From NCBI RefSeq assembly GCF_002846555.1, contig NZ_PJMS01000001.1:4154001-4218000 (forward strand): DNA of 64,000 nt, read 5' to 3'. Below, piece by piece: positions 25,811-34,835 of this stretch (its first letter is position 1; each line of letters begins with the position of its first letter). The position numbers were made by a program, and so were the translations under genes. The notes beneath the pieces are model-generated. The model searched no databases and was not told the DNA's origin. It was given only the letters and a program-made list of their open reading frames with translations. Source of the stretch: Aquimarina sp. MAR_2010_214 (lineage in GTDB: Bacteria > Bacteroidota > Bacteroidia > Flavobacteriales > Flavobacteriaceae).

Positions 25811-28141
25811 CTACAAAACCTTCAACTTTGCAAAGCGAAGTAGCAGTTTCTTAATCCCTCCTTTTTCAAAATGAATCTCTGCTTTCTTATCCTGTCCTAC
25901 TCCTTCAATTTTAATAATTTTCCCTCTACCAAATCGCATATGCTCAACTGCTGTTCCGGGAATGAGTTCTTCATCAAAAAGATTTGTATTAGATGAAATA
26001 TCAGACGTATCATTAGATGTAGGTCTAAGTTTTCTTAGTTTACGTAACTGTTCTTCGGTAGGCTTATGCGCCAGTGGTGGTGCTCCAGAAACTGGTTTTT
26101 TAAGTCGTAACTTACTTTTATCAACTTCTCCAAAAATATCAGAATCAATTAATGGCTTATATCGATAACTCTCTATCGGTGTAATATATTCTAAAAATTG
26201 CTCATCTATTTCTTCTATAAATCGGCTAGGTTCGGCATCTACCAGTTTTCCCCATCGATAACGAGATTGTGTATAAGTAAGGTAGGCTTGTTTTTCTGCA
26301 CGTGTCAATGCCACATAAAACAGTCGTCGTTCTTCCTCAAGTTCACTTCGAGTATTCATACTCATACCAGACGGAAAAAGATCTTCTTCCATTCCTACGA
26401 TATATACATATGGAAATTCTAGTCCTTTAGCCAAATGAATAGTCATCAACGCTACTCTATCATCATCTCCTGTATCCTGATCCAGGTCGGTAGCCAAAGC
26501 TACATCTTCTAAAAATTCGGCCAATGATCCTCTTACATCTGCTACTTCTTTTTGCCCTTCTACAAAGTCACGTATTCCATTAAGTAATTCTTCGATATTT
26601 TCGATCCTGGCAATACCTTCTGGAGTACCATCTTTTTTAAGTTCTTGTAGTAATCCTGTTTTTTTAGCAACCATTTCGGCCAGCACGAATGCATCAGAAG
26701 TCTCATTAGTGATTTGAAAACTTTTGATCATGGTTATAAAGTTTTCTAATCGAGTTTTAGTACCACTATTAATCTTTAAATTAATACGATCCAGATTTTC
26801 TATCACTTCAAAAATAGAGCGATCATAATGATTTGCTGCAACTATCAGTTTATCCACAGTTGTTGCTCCAATCCCTCTGGCTGGATAATTGATTACTCGC
26901 TTTAAAGCCTCCTCATCTTTAGGGTTAATCACTAACCGTAAATATGCTAATACATCTTTAATTTCCTTTCTTTGATAAAAGGAAAGTCCACCATAAATCC
27001 TATATTTTATGTCTCGTTTGCGCAATGCATCTTCTATAGCTCTGGATTGTGCATTAGTTCTATACAATACTGCAAAATTTCCATTACTCAATTGATGTTG
27101 CATCTGATTTTCAAAAATAGAACTCGCCACATACCTCCCTTCATCTCCATCAGTCAATAATCGATTTACAATTATCTTTGGTCCATCATCATTTGCTGTC
27201 CAAACTACTTTATCAAGTTTGGTTTTATTTTTATCTATAATAGAGTTTGCAGCTTCTACAATATTTTTAGTAGATCTATAATTTTGCTCTAATCGATATT
27301 GTTGTACATTATCATAATCTCTTTGGAAATTAAGAATATTATTAATGTTCGCTCCACGGAAAGCATAAATACTCTGTGCATCATCTCCTACCACGCAAAT
27401 ATTCTGAAATTTATCTGATAATGCTCGTACAATAAGATATTGACTATGATTCGTATCCTGGTACTCATCTACCAGGATATATCTAAATCGGTTTTGATAT
27501 TTAGCAAGCACTTCAGGGAAACGATTCAGTAACTCATTAGTTTTTAATAGAAGGTCATCAAAATCCATTGCTCCAGCCTTAAAACAACGATCAACATAAT
27601 GTTGATAAATCTCTCCCATTCTAGGGCGCTTTGCCATGGCATCTGCTTCTACTAGTTCTGCATTCTGAAAATATGCTTTTACGGTGATCAGACTGTTTTT
27701 ATAAGAGGAAATACGAGAATATACCTGTTTATATTTATAAATATCTTTATCGAGTCCCAGTTCTTTGATTATAGAAGCTATTAATCGTTGGGAATCCTGA
27801 GTATCATAAATTGTGAAATTAGACGGGTAACCTAATTTATCTGCTTCAAACCTTAATATTTTGGCAAATATTGAGTGAAACGTACCCATCCATAGATTTT
27901 TAGCCTCACTTGGACCAACAATACTCGCGATACGTTTTTTCATTTCGCGAGCCGCTTTATTGGTAAATGTTAAGGATAGTATATTAAATGAATCTACACC
28001 CTTATGCATCAAATAAGCAATACGATATGTAAGTACTCTTGTTTTACCCGAGCCAGCACCCGCAATAACAATCATGGGCCCATCTATTTGAAGTACAGGC
28101 GCTCGTTGTGCATCATTTAATTCTGCTAAATATTCTTCCAA
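25811..28141 (-). CDS. UvrD/PcrA-type ATP-dependent DNA helicase
   Basis: This SF1 3'-5' helicase of repair and replication restart has Walker A (VIAGAGSGKTRVL), motif II (ILVDEYQDTNHSQY), QNYRSTKNIVEAAN, TIHLAKGLEFPYVYIVG and VALTRAEKQAYLTY. The C-terminus has the PcrA/UvrD tail (GTAVEHMRFGRGKIIKIEG), a Tudor-like RNA-polymerase-contact domain. The frame is open to an ATG at 28264, but homology begins at EEYLAELNDAQRAPVLQ, right after a TTG at 28141. I therefore prefer that TTG (776 aa); the upstream 41 residues look non-coding. The gap 28142-28569 holds no other gene. Confidence 0.9.
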   Translation of the reverse strand: MEEYLAELNDAQRAPVLQIDGPMIVIAGAGSGKTRVLTYRIAYLMHKGVDSFNILSLTFTNKAAREMKKRIASIVGPSEAKNLWMGTFHSIFAKILRFEADKLGYPSNFTIYDTQDSQRLIASIIKELGLDKDIYKYKQVYSRISSYKNSLITVKAYFQNAELVEADAMAKRPRMGEIYQHYVDRCFKAGAMDFDDLLLKTNELLNRFPEVLAKYQNRFRYILVDEYQDTNHSQYLIVRALSDKFQNICVVGDDAQSIYAFRGANINNILNFQRDYDNVQQYRLEQNYRSTKNIVEAANSIIDKNKTKLDKVVWTANDDGPKIIVNRLLTDGDEGRYVASSIFENQMQHQLSNGNFAVLYRTNAQSRAIEDALRKRDIKYRIYGGLSFYQRKEIKDVLAYLRLVINPKDEEALKRVINYPARGIGATTVDKLIVAANHYDRSIFEVIENLDRINLKINSGTKTRLENFITMIKSFQITNETSDAFVLAEMVAKKTGLLQELKKDGTPEGIARIENIEELLNGIRDFVEGQKEVADVRGSLAEFLEDVALATDLDQDTGDDDRVALMTIHLAKGLEFPYVYIVGMEEDLFPSGMSMNTRSELEEERRLFYVALTRAEKQAYLTYTQSRYRWGKLVDAEPSRFIEEIDEQFLEYITPIESYRYKPLIDSDIFGEVDKSKLRLKKPVSGAPPLAHKPTEEQLRKLRKLRPTSNDTSDISSNTNLFDEELIPGTAVEHMRFGRGKIIKIEGVGQDKKAEIHFEKGGIKKLLLRFAKLKVL

Positions 28142-28569
28142 AGTAACATTATATTTAAAGGCGAAATTTAAGGAAAGAACTACGGTTATGGAAACGTACT
28201 TTATGTTTTTTGTAAACAAATCATAGTCAATAACTTTTATCAAGCATCGATATCTTTTCAACATGGATCAATTATCTTATAAAAAGCTAATAATCAAACT
28301 TTAAACACAAAGGTAAAATGCGCCAAACAGCTAATGATCAACAGTGATATATAATGTAACAATAGTAATCTGTTATTATTAAGATGTGAATTAAATTTTT
28401 ACTTTTTAAATGTGAATTATCAACAATGTAAATTCTTACAAGTTGATATCTTTTTGATAATTAACATAGATAAAATGCAATTTTTTAAGATAAAATGTAC
28501 TATATTTAACAAAAACAAGAACTAAACACTAGTTTTTATCAAATTAAAAATCAACCAAACTCAGTACTT

Positions 28570-28857
28570 ATGGCCCCAAACATGAATGTACAAATGGTAC
28601 AAAAAGAACAGATTAAATTTTTAAAATTTCCCAAAGAAGATGTATTAAATAAAAGAAAAGATCAAATTGATCGATTTTTAGAATTACAGAGAGCACTCTC
28701 TTTAGGAAATCTAGAACATCATAAAGTAAGAATCGTTTTTGTAGACGATAAAGGTTTGAAAAGAGTGGAAACTACCATATGGGGGATAACCGACAAAGAG
28801 GTTATCTTAAAACAATCTACAATTATTCCACTAGAAAGAATCATAAGCATTTCATAA
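28570..28857 (+). CDS. Conserved small protein of unknown function, 95 aa
   Basis: The 95-aa soluble protein has a helical first half (EDVLNKRKDQIDRFLELQRALSLGN) and a beta-rich second half (VRIVFVDDKGLKRVETTIWGITDKEVILKQSTIIPLERIISIS). The second half has the look of a small Sm-like or SH3-like barrel. I have seen such proteins in flavobacterial genomes but know no function. It is monocistronic; AT-rich gaps of about 270-430 bp surround it. Confidence 0.7.
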   Translation: MAPNMNVQMVQKEQIKFLKFPKEDVLNKRKDQIDRFLELQRALSLGNLEHHKVRIVFVDDKGLKRVETTIWGITDKEVILKQSTIIPLERIISIS

Positions 28858-29127
28858 TTATGTATTATATATAAACACTAATTTTTCTAAATCTAGATAT
28901 CTTTTTTATATTCTAAATTTAGATTCTAAGAATGGTATATATGTGTTTTTTGAATATAGAAATACATATATATTATTTTTATTTTTTTAATATATATAGC
29001 AAAGAAGAAAATATAGCCCACAATATTAATATTTTAATATATATTAGATTTTTTTATACTAAAACTAAGAATATTTAGTTGTGGTAAAAATTACAGTCGA
29101 AATAATTACTAAATAACAAAACTCAAC

Positions 29128-31983
29128 ATGAACAGAAAACTGGTACAGTGTTTTCTTCTTATTATCATAATGATAGGAAGTCACAGCACTTACGGTCAAT
29201 CTGATGATTCCTATCTTTTATCAGATAATCAACAAGATTTTATAAATAATTTAATTAAACCAAAGAAAAACAAGCCTTCTGCAATAAAAATTGCAAACAA
29301 TCAGTCTTTCTCTTTTAAACTTAATGTACAAAATCAAACCGATCAGGATCTTACCTTAATAGGATCTGTTAATGATCACCAATTATCGTCATTCTCTTTT
29401 GTTAAGACAGATAATTTATTACAAGGAAATATTATACTTCATGATATAAAAAAGGCATATACTTTATATTCTAAATCCAATGGTCAGGTATTTGTTAAAG
29501 AAACAGATATTAATACAATTCTTTGTGTAGATTTTGAAAAAGCAAATACAGAAGACGTAGATACAAAAACTACAATTTCAAAAGCAGCTCCTCAATTAGA
29601 AAGTCTTCCGGGAGCTCCCGGTATTATTTATCTTGATTTTGATGGAGAAGTAGTTTCAGGTACAAGTTGGCTCAGTGGTGCTACAATTAATGCACAGTCT
29701 CCAAATTTTTCTAATGAGAAAATAATCAAAGTATGGAAAATTATGGCCGAAGATTTTCGTCCGTTTAATTTAAATGTGACAACCAGAAGAGATCTTTTTG
29801 ACGCAGCTCCTAAAAACCGTAGAATGATGTGTATTTTTACAACTACAAAAGATGCTGCACCAGATTCGGGAGGAGTTGCTTATCTATATTCATTTTCGCG
29901 GAATAGCGATAATCCTTGTTGGGTATATAATTTGGGAACCAGATCCGCTGGTGAAACAGGGTCTCATGAAGTCGGTCATACTTTAGGATTATCACATGAT
30001 GGAAAACCTGGTACAACATATTATTCGGGACACGGAGAATGGAGTCCAATTATGGGATGGAGCGCCAACAAACCTTTAGGACATTGGAGTAGCGGAGAAT
30101 ACCCTGATGCTACAAATACGCAAGACGATATCGCAATTATTTCTGGTGACATAAATGGTGTTGGCTTTCAAAATGATGATCATGGCAATACAATTAATGA
30201 TGCCACTTCTATAAAAGTATCTCCTGCCGGAGTAGTAGATGCAAATCAAAATTTTGGATTAATCAGTACTAGAAATGATAAGGATATTTTCACTTTTGCA
30301 GTAGAAACAGGAAATGTAACTTTTAATTTTAATCCAGATCCTGATTATCCAAATCTAAATATTCAAGCTAGAATTTTAAACGAATTAGGGCAACAAGTTG
30401 CTATTTCGGACCCTGTTGGTCTTTCTGCTTCAATTTCAGAAAATCTTAGTGAAGGAATTTATTTCATTGAAATTGATGGCGTGGGTGAAGGAACATTAAC
30501 CAATGGATATTCTGACTACTCTTCCCTTGGTAATTACTCTATTTCAGGAAATTATACTCCTGGAGACGATAAAAACCCACCTTTATCAGACTTTGAAGCA
30601 ACAAAAAACTGTTTTGTAATTGATTTTAGAAGCACTTCTACCAATAGGATCAATTCGTATCTTTGGGATTTTGGTGATGGGAATACATCAACCAATGAAA
30701 ACCCTACGCATACATATGCCACAAACGGTAATTATACTGTATCACTTACAACCACTAATGATTCGGGTAATAATAAAAAAGAAAAAGCAAACTTTATTGT
30801 TATCGCGTCTCCCAATCAACCAATTATTACTGATCAAAACATCTGTAGTGGAGAATCTGCAACTTTAACCGCAACTGGAAATAGTGATTACAAATGGTAC
30901 AACACACCAACTGGCGGTACAAGCATTGCATCAGGATCGACATATCAAACTCAAGCGCTTACAACCAACAAAAGTTATTATATAGAAGGAGTAATTGGTG
31001 GTTGTATTACTAGCACAAGGACTGAAGTAAAAATAGCCGTATCGGAAAGTCCTAATCAACCGGTTTCTTCAAATCAAACTATATGTAGTGGAGAATCTAC
31101 AACTTTAACTGTAACCGGAAATAGTGAGTACAAATGGTACGACACTCCAACTGGAGGTACAAGCATTGCATCAGGCACAACATATCAAACACCTGTACTT
31201 GATGATACTCAAATTTACTATATAGAAGGAGTAATCGGAAATTGTACTACAAGTACAAGAACTGAAGTAAAAGCAATTGTATCACCAAGTCCAGAACAAC
31301 TGGTAGTTACTAATCAAAATATCTGTAGTGGAGAATCTGCAACTATTGTTATATCTGGAAACAGTGAATACAAATGGTATACTGTATCGACAGGAGGTAA
31401 TAGTATTGCTTCAGGCTTAACTTATGAAACCCCAGTTCTCGATACTAACCAAACCTATTATATAGAAGGTACTATAGGAAATTGTATCGCAAAAACAAGA
31501 GCTGAAGTAAAAATTATTGTCTCAGAAAACCCAGAACAACCTTCAATAAAATTGAATCAAAGCCACAAACTATTTGTCTCTTCTGAGTTTTCTTCTTTCC
31601 AATGGTACTATAAGGGCGAGCCGATAGACGATACCAATCAGGCGGAGTATTTACCAACCAAAGTAGGAGAATATAGTGTAGAAGTATTTAATGAGGCAGG
31701 TTGTAGTGTAACTTCTAAAATATTTGATGTTGACCAATCGCTTCTTAATTTGGGGCAGGATAACAAAACATTTATCTACTACCCTAACCCCGTTAATGAT
31801 GATGAAGTATTACATATAGATGGTATAACTGCGAATGATTATTCTATAAGAATTGTAAGTATACAAGGGCAGGTACTCATTGATTCAACTCCTACTGCTC
31901 AAATGAATTTATCCGAACTTGCAGATGGACTTTATATTATCTTAATTAACAACAAACCTGTTGGTAAATTTGTAAGAGAATAA
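29128..31983 (+). CDS. Secreted metzincin-like protease with PKD, Ig-like repeats and T9SS tail
   Basis: The 951-aa protein has a signal peptide (QCFLLIIIMIGSHSTYGQ) and a propeptide-like region. The catalytic domain carries HEVGHTLGLSHDG from His280 (HExxHxxGxxHD) and a Met-turn candidate SPIMGW. A pre-peptidase-like beta domain follows (DKDIFTFAVETGNVTFNF...), then one PKD domain (residues about 485-560, LWDFGDGNTSTNENPTHTY). Three 80-residue Ig-like repeats and a T9SS type A sorting domain (FIYYPNPVNDDEVLHIDG...GLYIILINNKPVGKFV) complete it. It should be exported by type IX secretion. Its paralogue is the next gene. Confidence 0.88.
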   Translation: MNRKLVQCFLLIIIMIGSHSTYGQSDDSYLLSDNQQDFINNLIKPKKNKPSAIKIANNQSFSFKLNVQNQTDQDLTLIGSVNDHQLSSFSFVKTDNLLQGNIILHDIKKAYTLYSKSNGQVFVKETDINTILCVDFEKANTEDVDTKTTISKAAPQLESLPGAPGIIYLDFDGEVVSGTSWLSGATINAQSPNFSNEKIIKVWKIMAEDFRPFNLNVTTRRDLFDAAPKNRRMMCIFTTTKDAAPDSGGVAYLYSFSRNSDNPCWVYNLGTRSAGETGSHEVGHTLGLSHDGKPGTTYYSGHGEWSPIMGWSANKPLGHWSSGEYPDATNTQDDIAIISGDINGVGFQNDDHGNTINDATSIKVSPAGVVDANQNFGLISTRNDKDIFTFAVETGNVTFNFNPDPDYPNLNIQARILNELGQQVAISDPVGLSASISENLSEGIYFIEIDGVGEGTLTNGYSDYSSLGNYSISGNYTPGDDKNPPLSDFEATKNCFVIDFRSTSTNRINSYLWDFGDGNTSTNENPTHTYATNGNYTVSLTTTNDSGNNKKEKANFIVIASPNQPIITDQNICSGESATLTATGNSDYKWYNTPTGGTSIASGSTYQTQALTTNKSYYIEGVIGGCITSTRTEVKIAVSESPNQPVSSNQTICSGESTTLTVTGNSEYKWYDTPTGGTSIASGTTYQTPVLDDTQIYYIEGVIGNCTTSTRTEVKAIVSPSPEQLVVTNQNICSGESATIVISGNSEYKWYTVSTGGNSIASGLTYETPVLDTNQTYYIEGTIGNCIAKTRAEVKIIVSENPEQPSIKLNQSHKLFVSSEFSSFQWYYKGEPIDDTNQAEYLPTKVGEYSVEVFNEAGCSVTSKIFDVDQSLLNLGQDNKTFIYYPNPVNDDEVLHIDGITANDYSIRIVSIQGQVLIDSTPTAQMNLSELADGLYIILINNKPVGKFVRE
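30811..31530 (+). repeat. Three exact-length 240-bp tandem repeats (Ig-like units)
   Basis: Units start at 30811, 31051 and 31291, each 240 bp (80 codons), with no indel. Each encodes NQxICSGES-ATLT-GNSxYKWY-TGG-SIASG-TY-YYIEG-IG-C-TR-EVK. Units 1 and 2 are the most alike at DNA level, suggesting a recent duplication. They lie inside the first T9SS protease gene and are absent from its paralogue. Confidence 0.9.
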
Positions 31984-32004
31984 AAAATAACATTTGACAA
32001 AATC

Positions 32005-32037
32005 AAAGCATATCTCTAAAGTTTAGAGATATGCTTT
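32005..32037. terminator. Terminator after first T9SS protease gene
   Basis: A 16-bp inverted repeat (AAAGCATATCTCTAAA and complement) with T run starts about 20 nt after the stop codon. A close copy follows the paralogous gene. Confidence 0.85.
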
Positions 32038-32138
32038 TGTCGTTTATACCTTTTTTTCATTTTGAATTTTCTAATTCTTGAAACTATGAATGCTAAACAG
32101 TTAAATACATTCCAAGCATTGGTCATTTCAATGACATA

Positions 32139-32249
32139 CTAGCTTTCGATAGTTCTATCTAACTTATTTATTGATCTAAAGCTATCCTTTTTTTGAACGT
32201 AGTGTTCTTCACCTATCACCCAGTAGCGTATCCTATAGGCTTGTAATAG
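32139..32249 (-). pseudogene. ORF relic between the two protease genes
   Basis: Within the 380-bp gap 31984-32365 the minus strand reads 36 codons with protein-like composition (QAYRIRYWVIGEEHY then VQKKDSFRSINKLDRTIES) to a TAG. An upstream stop and no start codon suggest the tail of a decayed gene. Family unknown. The rest of the gap shows only the terminator. Confidence 0.3.
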
Positions 32250-32365
32250 CTAATAATATGGAGCATCAGCAAAAATTGATGTTAAGAAATAAAAAATAGG
32301 GTATGCTCAAATTAAACTGTTGTTATTATAAAAACATCAATACATTATAAATAATAAGGGCAAAA

Positions 32366-34048
32366 ATGAATAGAAAATTAACACAATTTTTTTTTATTAT
32401 ATCCATTATAACAGGGAGTTACAACGTTTACAGTCAATCTAACAAATCTTATCTTATATCAGATAATCAACAAGATTTTATAAATGATCTGATTCAACCA
32501 AAGAAAAGAAAGTATTCTGCAAAAAAAATTGCAAACGATCAGTCCTTTTCTTTTAAGCTTAATGTACAGAATCAAAATGAAAAGAATCTCACTTTAATAG
32601 GAACTGTTAATGGTCATCAATTATCTTCATTCTCTTTTGTTAAAACAAATAATTCACTAAAAGGAAATATTATATTACACGATATAAAAAAAGCATATAC
32701 TTTATATTCTGAATCCAATGGCCAGGTATTTGTCCAAGAAACGGATATCAATAAAATTCTCTGTGTAGATTTTAAAAAAGCAAACATAAAAGATGCAGCA
32801 GATACAGGGATTACATTTTCAAAAGCAGCTCCCCAATTAGAAAGTCTTCCGGGAGCTCCTGGAATTATTTATCTTGATTTTGATGGAGAATTAGTTTCAG
32901 GTACAAATTGGCTTGGTGGTGCTACAATTAATGCACAATCTCCTAATTTTTCTAATGAGAAAATAATCAAAGTATGGAAAATTATGGCTGAAGATTTTCG
33001 TCCGTTTAATCTTAACGTAACGACCAAAAGAGATATTTTTGACGCAACCCCGAAACACCGTAGAATGATGTGTATTTTTACAACAACAAGAGATGCTGAA
33101 CCAGATTCTGGAGGTGTTGCTTTTTTAAATTCGTTTGCATCTATTGATAGTGATGATCCATGTTGGGTATATAATGTAGAAGATACCAGAGCGGCTGGCG
33201 AAACAGGATCTCATGAAGTGGGCCATACTTTAGGATTATCACATGATGGAAGACCTGGCGAAGAATATTATTCAGGCCACAGAGAATGGAGTTCAATTAT
33301 GGGGTGGAGCGCCAACAATCCTATAGGACATTGGAGTAGTGGTGAATATCCAAATGCAACAAATACAGAAGACGATATCGCAATTATTTCTGATAACATA
33401 AATGGTTTTGGTTTTCGAAAAGATGACCATGGTAATACTTTTGATAAGGCAACTGCCATTAAAGTAACTGTCTCGGGGGAAGTAAATGCTAATGAAAATT
33501 TTGGATTAATTAGTACCAGAAATGATAAGGATGTTTTCTCCTTTGTTGTAGAAACAGGAAATGTATCTTTATCTTTTAACCCAGATCCAGACTACCCCAA
33601 TCTAAACATCCAAGCTAGAATTTTGAATAAATCAGGTGAAGAAATAACACTTTCAAATCCAAATGGACTTAGCGCATCAATCAACCAAAATCTTACTGAA
33701 GGAATTTATTATATTGAGATTGATGGTGTAGGTGAAGGAACATTAACCACTGGGTATTCTGATTACTCTTCGTTAGGTAATTACTCAATATCTGGAAACT
33801 ATATCCCTCGACTTGATAACAAACAACATCTTATTACCTACTACCCTAACCCTGCAACTGCTACTGACAAAATATTACATATTGATGGTATAACCACAAA
33901 TGATTACTCTGTAAAAATTGTTAATCTACAGGGACAAGTACTAATTGATGCTATACCTACTCCCGAAATGGATGTATCTAAACTTTCACAAGGACTATAT
34001 ATTATTTTAATAAATAACAAACCTCTTGGAAAGCTTGTAAAAGGGTAA
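32366..34048 (+). CDS. Secreted metzincin-like protease with T9SS tail, short paralogue
   Basis: The 560-aa protein is highly similar to the upstream 951-aa protease over its N-terminal 480 residues: signal peptide, propeptide, the HEVGHTLGLSHDG zinc motif and the DKDVFSFVVETGNVSLSF domain. It then passes straight to the T9SS tail (HLITYYPNPATATDKILHIDG), lacking the PKD and the three Ig-like units. It should be secreted with the same catalytic activity but without the binding or spacer domains. Both genes end in similar hairpins, so the duplication unit included the terminator. Confidence 0.87.
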   Translation: MNRKLTQFFFIISIITGSYNVYSQSNKSYLISDNQQDFINDLIQPKKRKYSAKKIANDQSFSFKLNVQNQNEKNLTLIGTVNGHQLSSFSFVKTNNSLKGNIILHDIKKAYTLYSESNGQVFVQETDINKILCVDFKKANIKDAADTGITFSKAAPQLESLPGAPGIIYLDFDGELVSGTNWLGGATINAQSPNFSNEKIIKVWKIMAEDFRPFNLNVTTKRDIFDATPKHRRMMCIFTTTRDAEPDSGGVAFLNSFASIDSDDPCWVYNVEDTRAAGETGSHEVGHTLGLSHDGRPGEEYYSGHREWSSIMGWSANNPIGHWSSGEYPNATNTEDDIAIISDNINGFGFRKDDHGNTFDKATAIKVTVSGEVNANENFGLISTRNDKDVFSFVVETGNVSLSFNPDPDYPNLNIQARILNKSGEEITLSNPNGLSASINQNLTEGIYYIEIDGVGEGTLTTGYSDYSSLGNYSISGNYIPRLDNKQHLITYYPNPATATDKILHIDGITTNDYSVKIVNLQGQVLIDAIPTPEMDVSKLSQGLYIILINNKPLGKLVKG

Positions 34049-34069
34049 AAAAATCGTTTTAATAAAATC

Positions 34070-34107
34070 AAAGCATATCTTCTAAGGTTTGGAGATATGC
34101 TTTTTTT
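34070..34107. terminator. Terminator after second T9SS protease gene
   Basis: AAAGCATATCTTC pairs with GGAGATATGCTTT (wobble allowed) and is followed by T7. The stem is a diverged copy of the one at 32005-32037, and the preceding AAAATC is shared too. Confidence 0.85.
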
Positions 34108-34185
34108 GTATAAAAAAAAGCAAAACATTATTTTAACTTTCCATTAATAGATTTTTGAATATCTTTAGAAACAAAATTTTAAAAC

Positions 34186-34725
34186 TTGAAAAACAGAATA
34201 GCATCGTATATTTTTATTTTACTTCCATTTTTTATTTTTTCTCAACAAAAATCTAAAGAAGGTAAAATAATAACTGAATATGGTAAAACCTATACAGTTA
34301 GCAATCCAGATTTTAAGACTAAAGTGCAGCATGATTTAAAAGCTGTATTTGATGTTGGAAGAACATTTAAAGATAGCTCAAAAGTAAATCCTCTTTTTAA
34401 TACTGCTGCAAGGTATCTTAATATGCATGCTGATGCAGGAGTATCATTTGAAAAATTAAAAGTAGCTCTCGTGATCCACGGTTCAGCCGCAAATGATATT
34501 TTGAACAATACAAATTATAAAGCCAAATACAATATTGCAAACCCTAATGCACCACTACTTTCTGCATTAGCAAAAAAAGGAGTGAAATTTATTTTGTGTG
34601 GTCAGACTGCCGCACATCGAGATATTTCTAAAGAGGATACGCTTCCTGAAATACAGATCGCATTATCTGCAATGACCGCATTGGTACAATTACAAAATGA
34701 AAACTACAGACTTATTAATTTTTAA
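34186..34725 (+). CDS. DsrE family protein, exported
   Basis: The 179-aa protein has a signal peptide (SYIFILLPFFIFSQQ) and a DsrE/F-like fold (VQHDLKAVFDVGRTF, KLKVALVIHGSAANDIL, LSALAKKGVKFILCGQTAAH, LSAMTALVQLQ). The Cys in FILCGQTA is at the position typical of periplasmic DsrE-like proteins. It starts at TTG 34186, since no ATG precedes the signal peptide in frame. A sulfur-relay role is possible but unproven. Confidence 0.8.
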   Translation: MKNRIASYIFILLPFFIFSQQKSKEGKIITEYGKTYTVSNPDFKTKVQHDLKAVFDVGRTFKDSSKVNPLFNTAARYLNMHADAGVSFEKLKVALVIHGSAANDILNNTNYKAKYNIANPNAPLLSALAKKGVKFILCGQTAAHRDISKEDTLPEIQIALSAMTALVQLQNENYRLINF

Positions 34726-34835
34726 ATTTAATGAAACTAGTATGATTATATTCCTCTCTTTATGCATGATACGACATGATGAATTTTAATCACCTTGAAG
34801 TATCTGTGCCCCTCTTTAAACACTAAAACTAGCAC

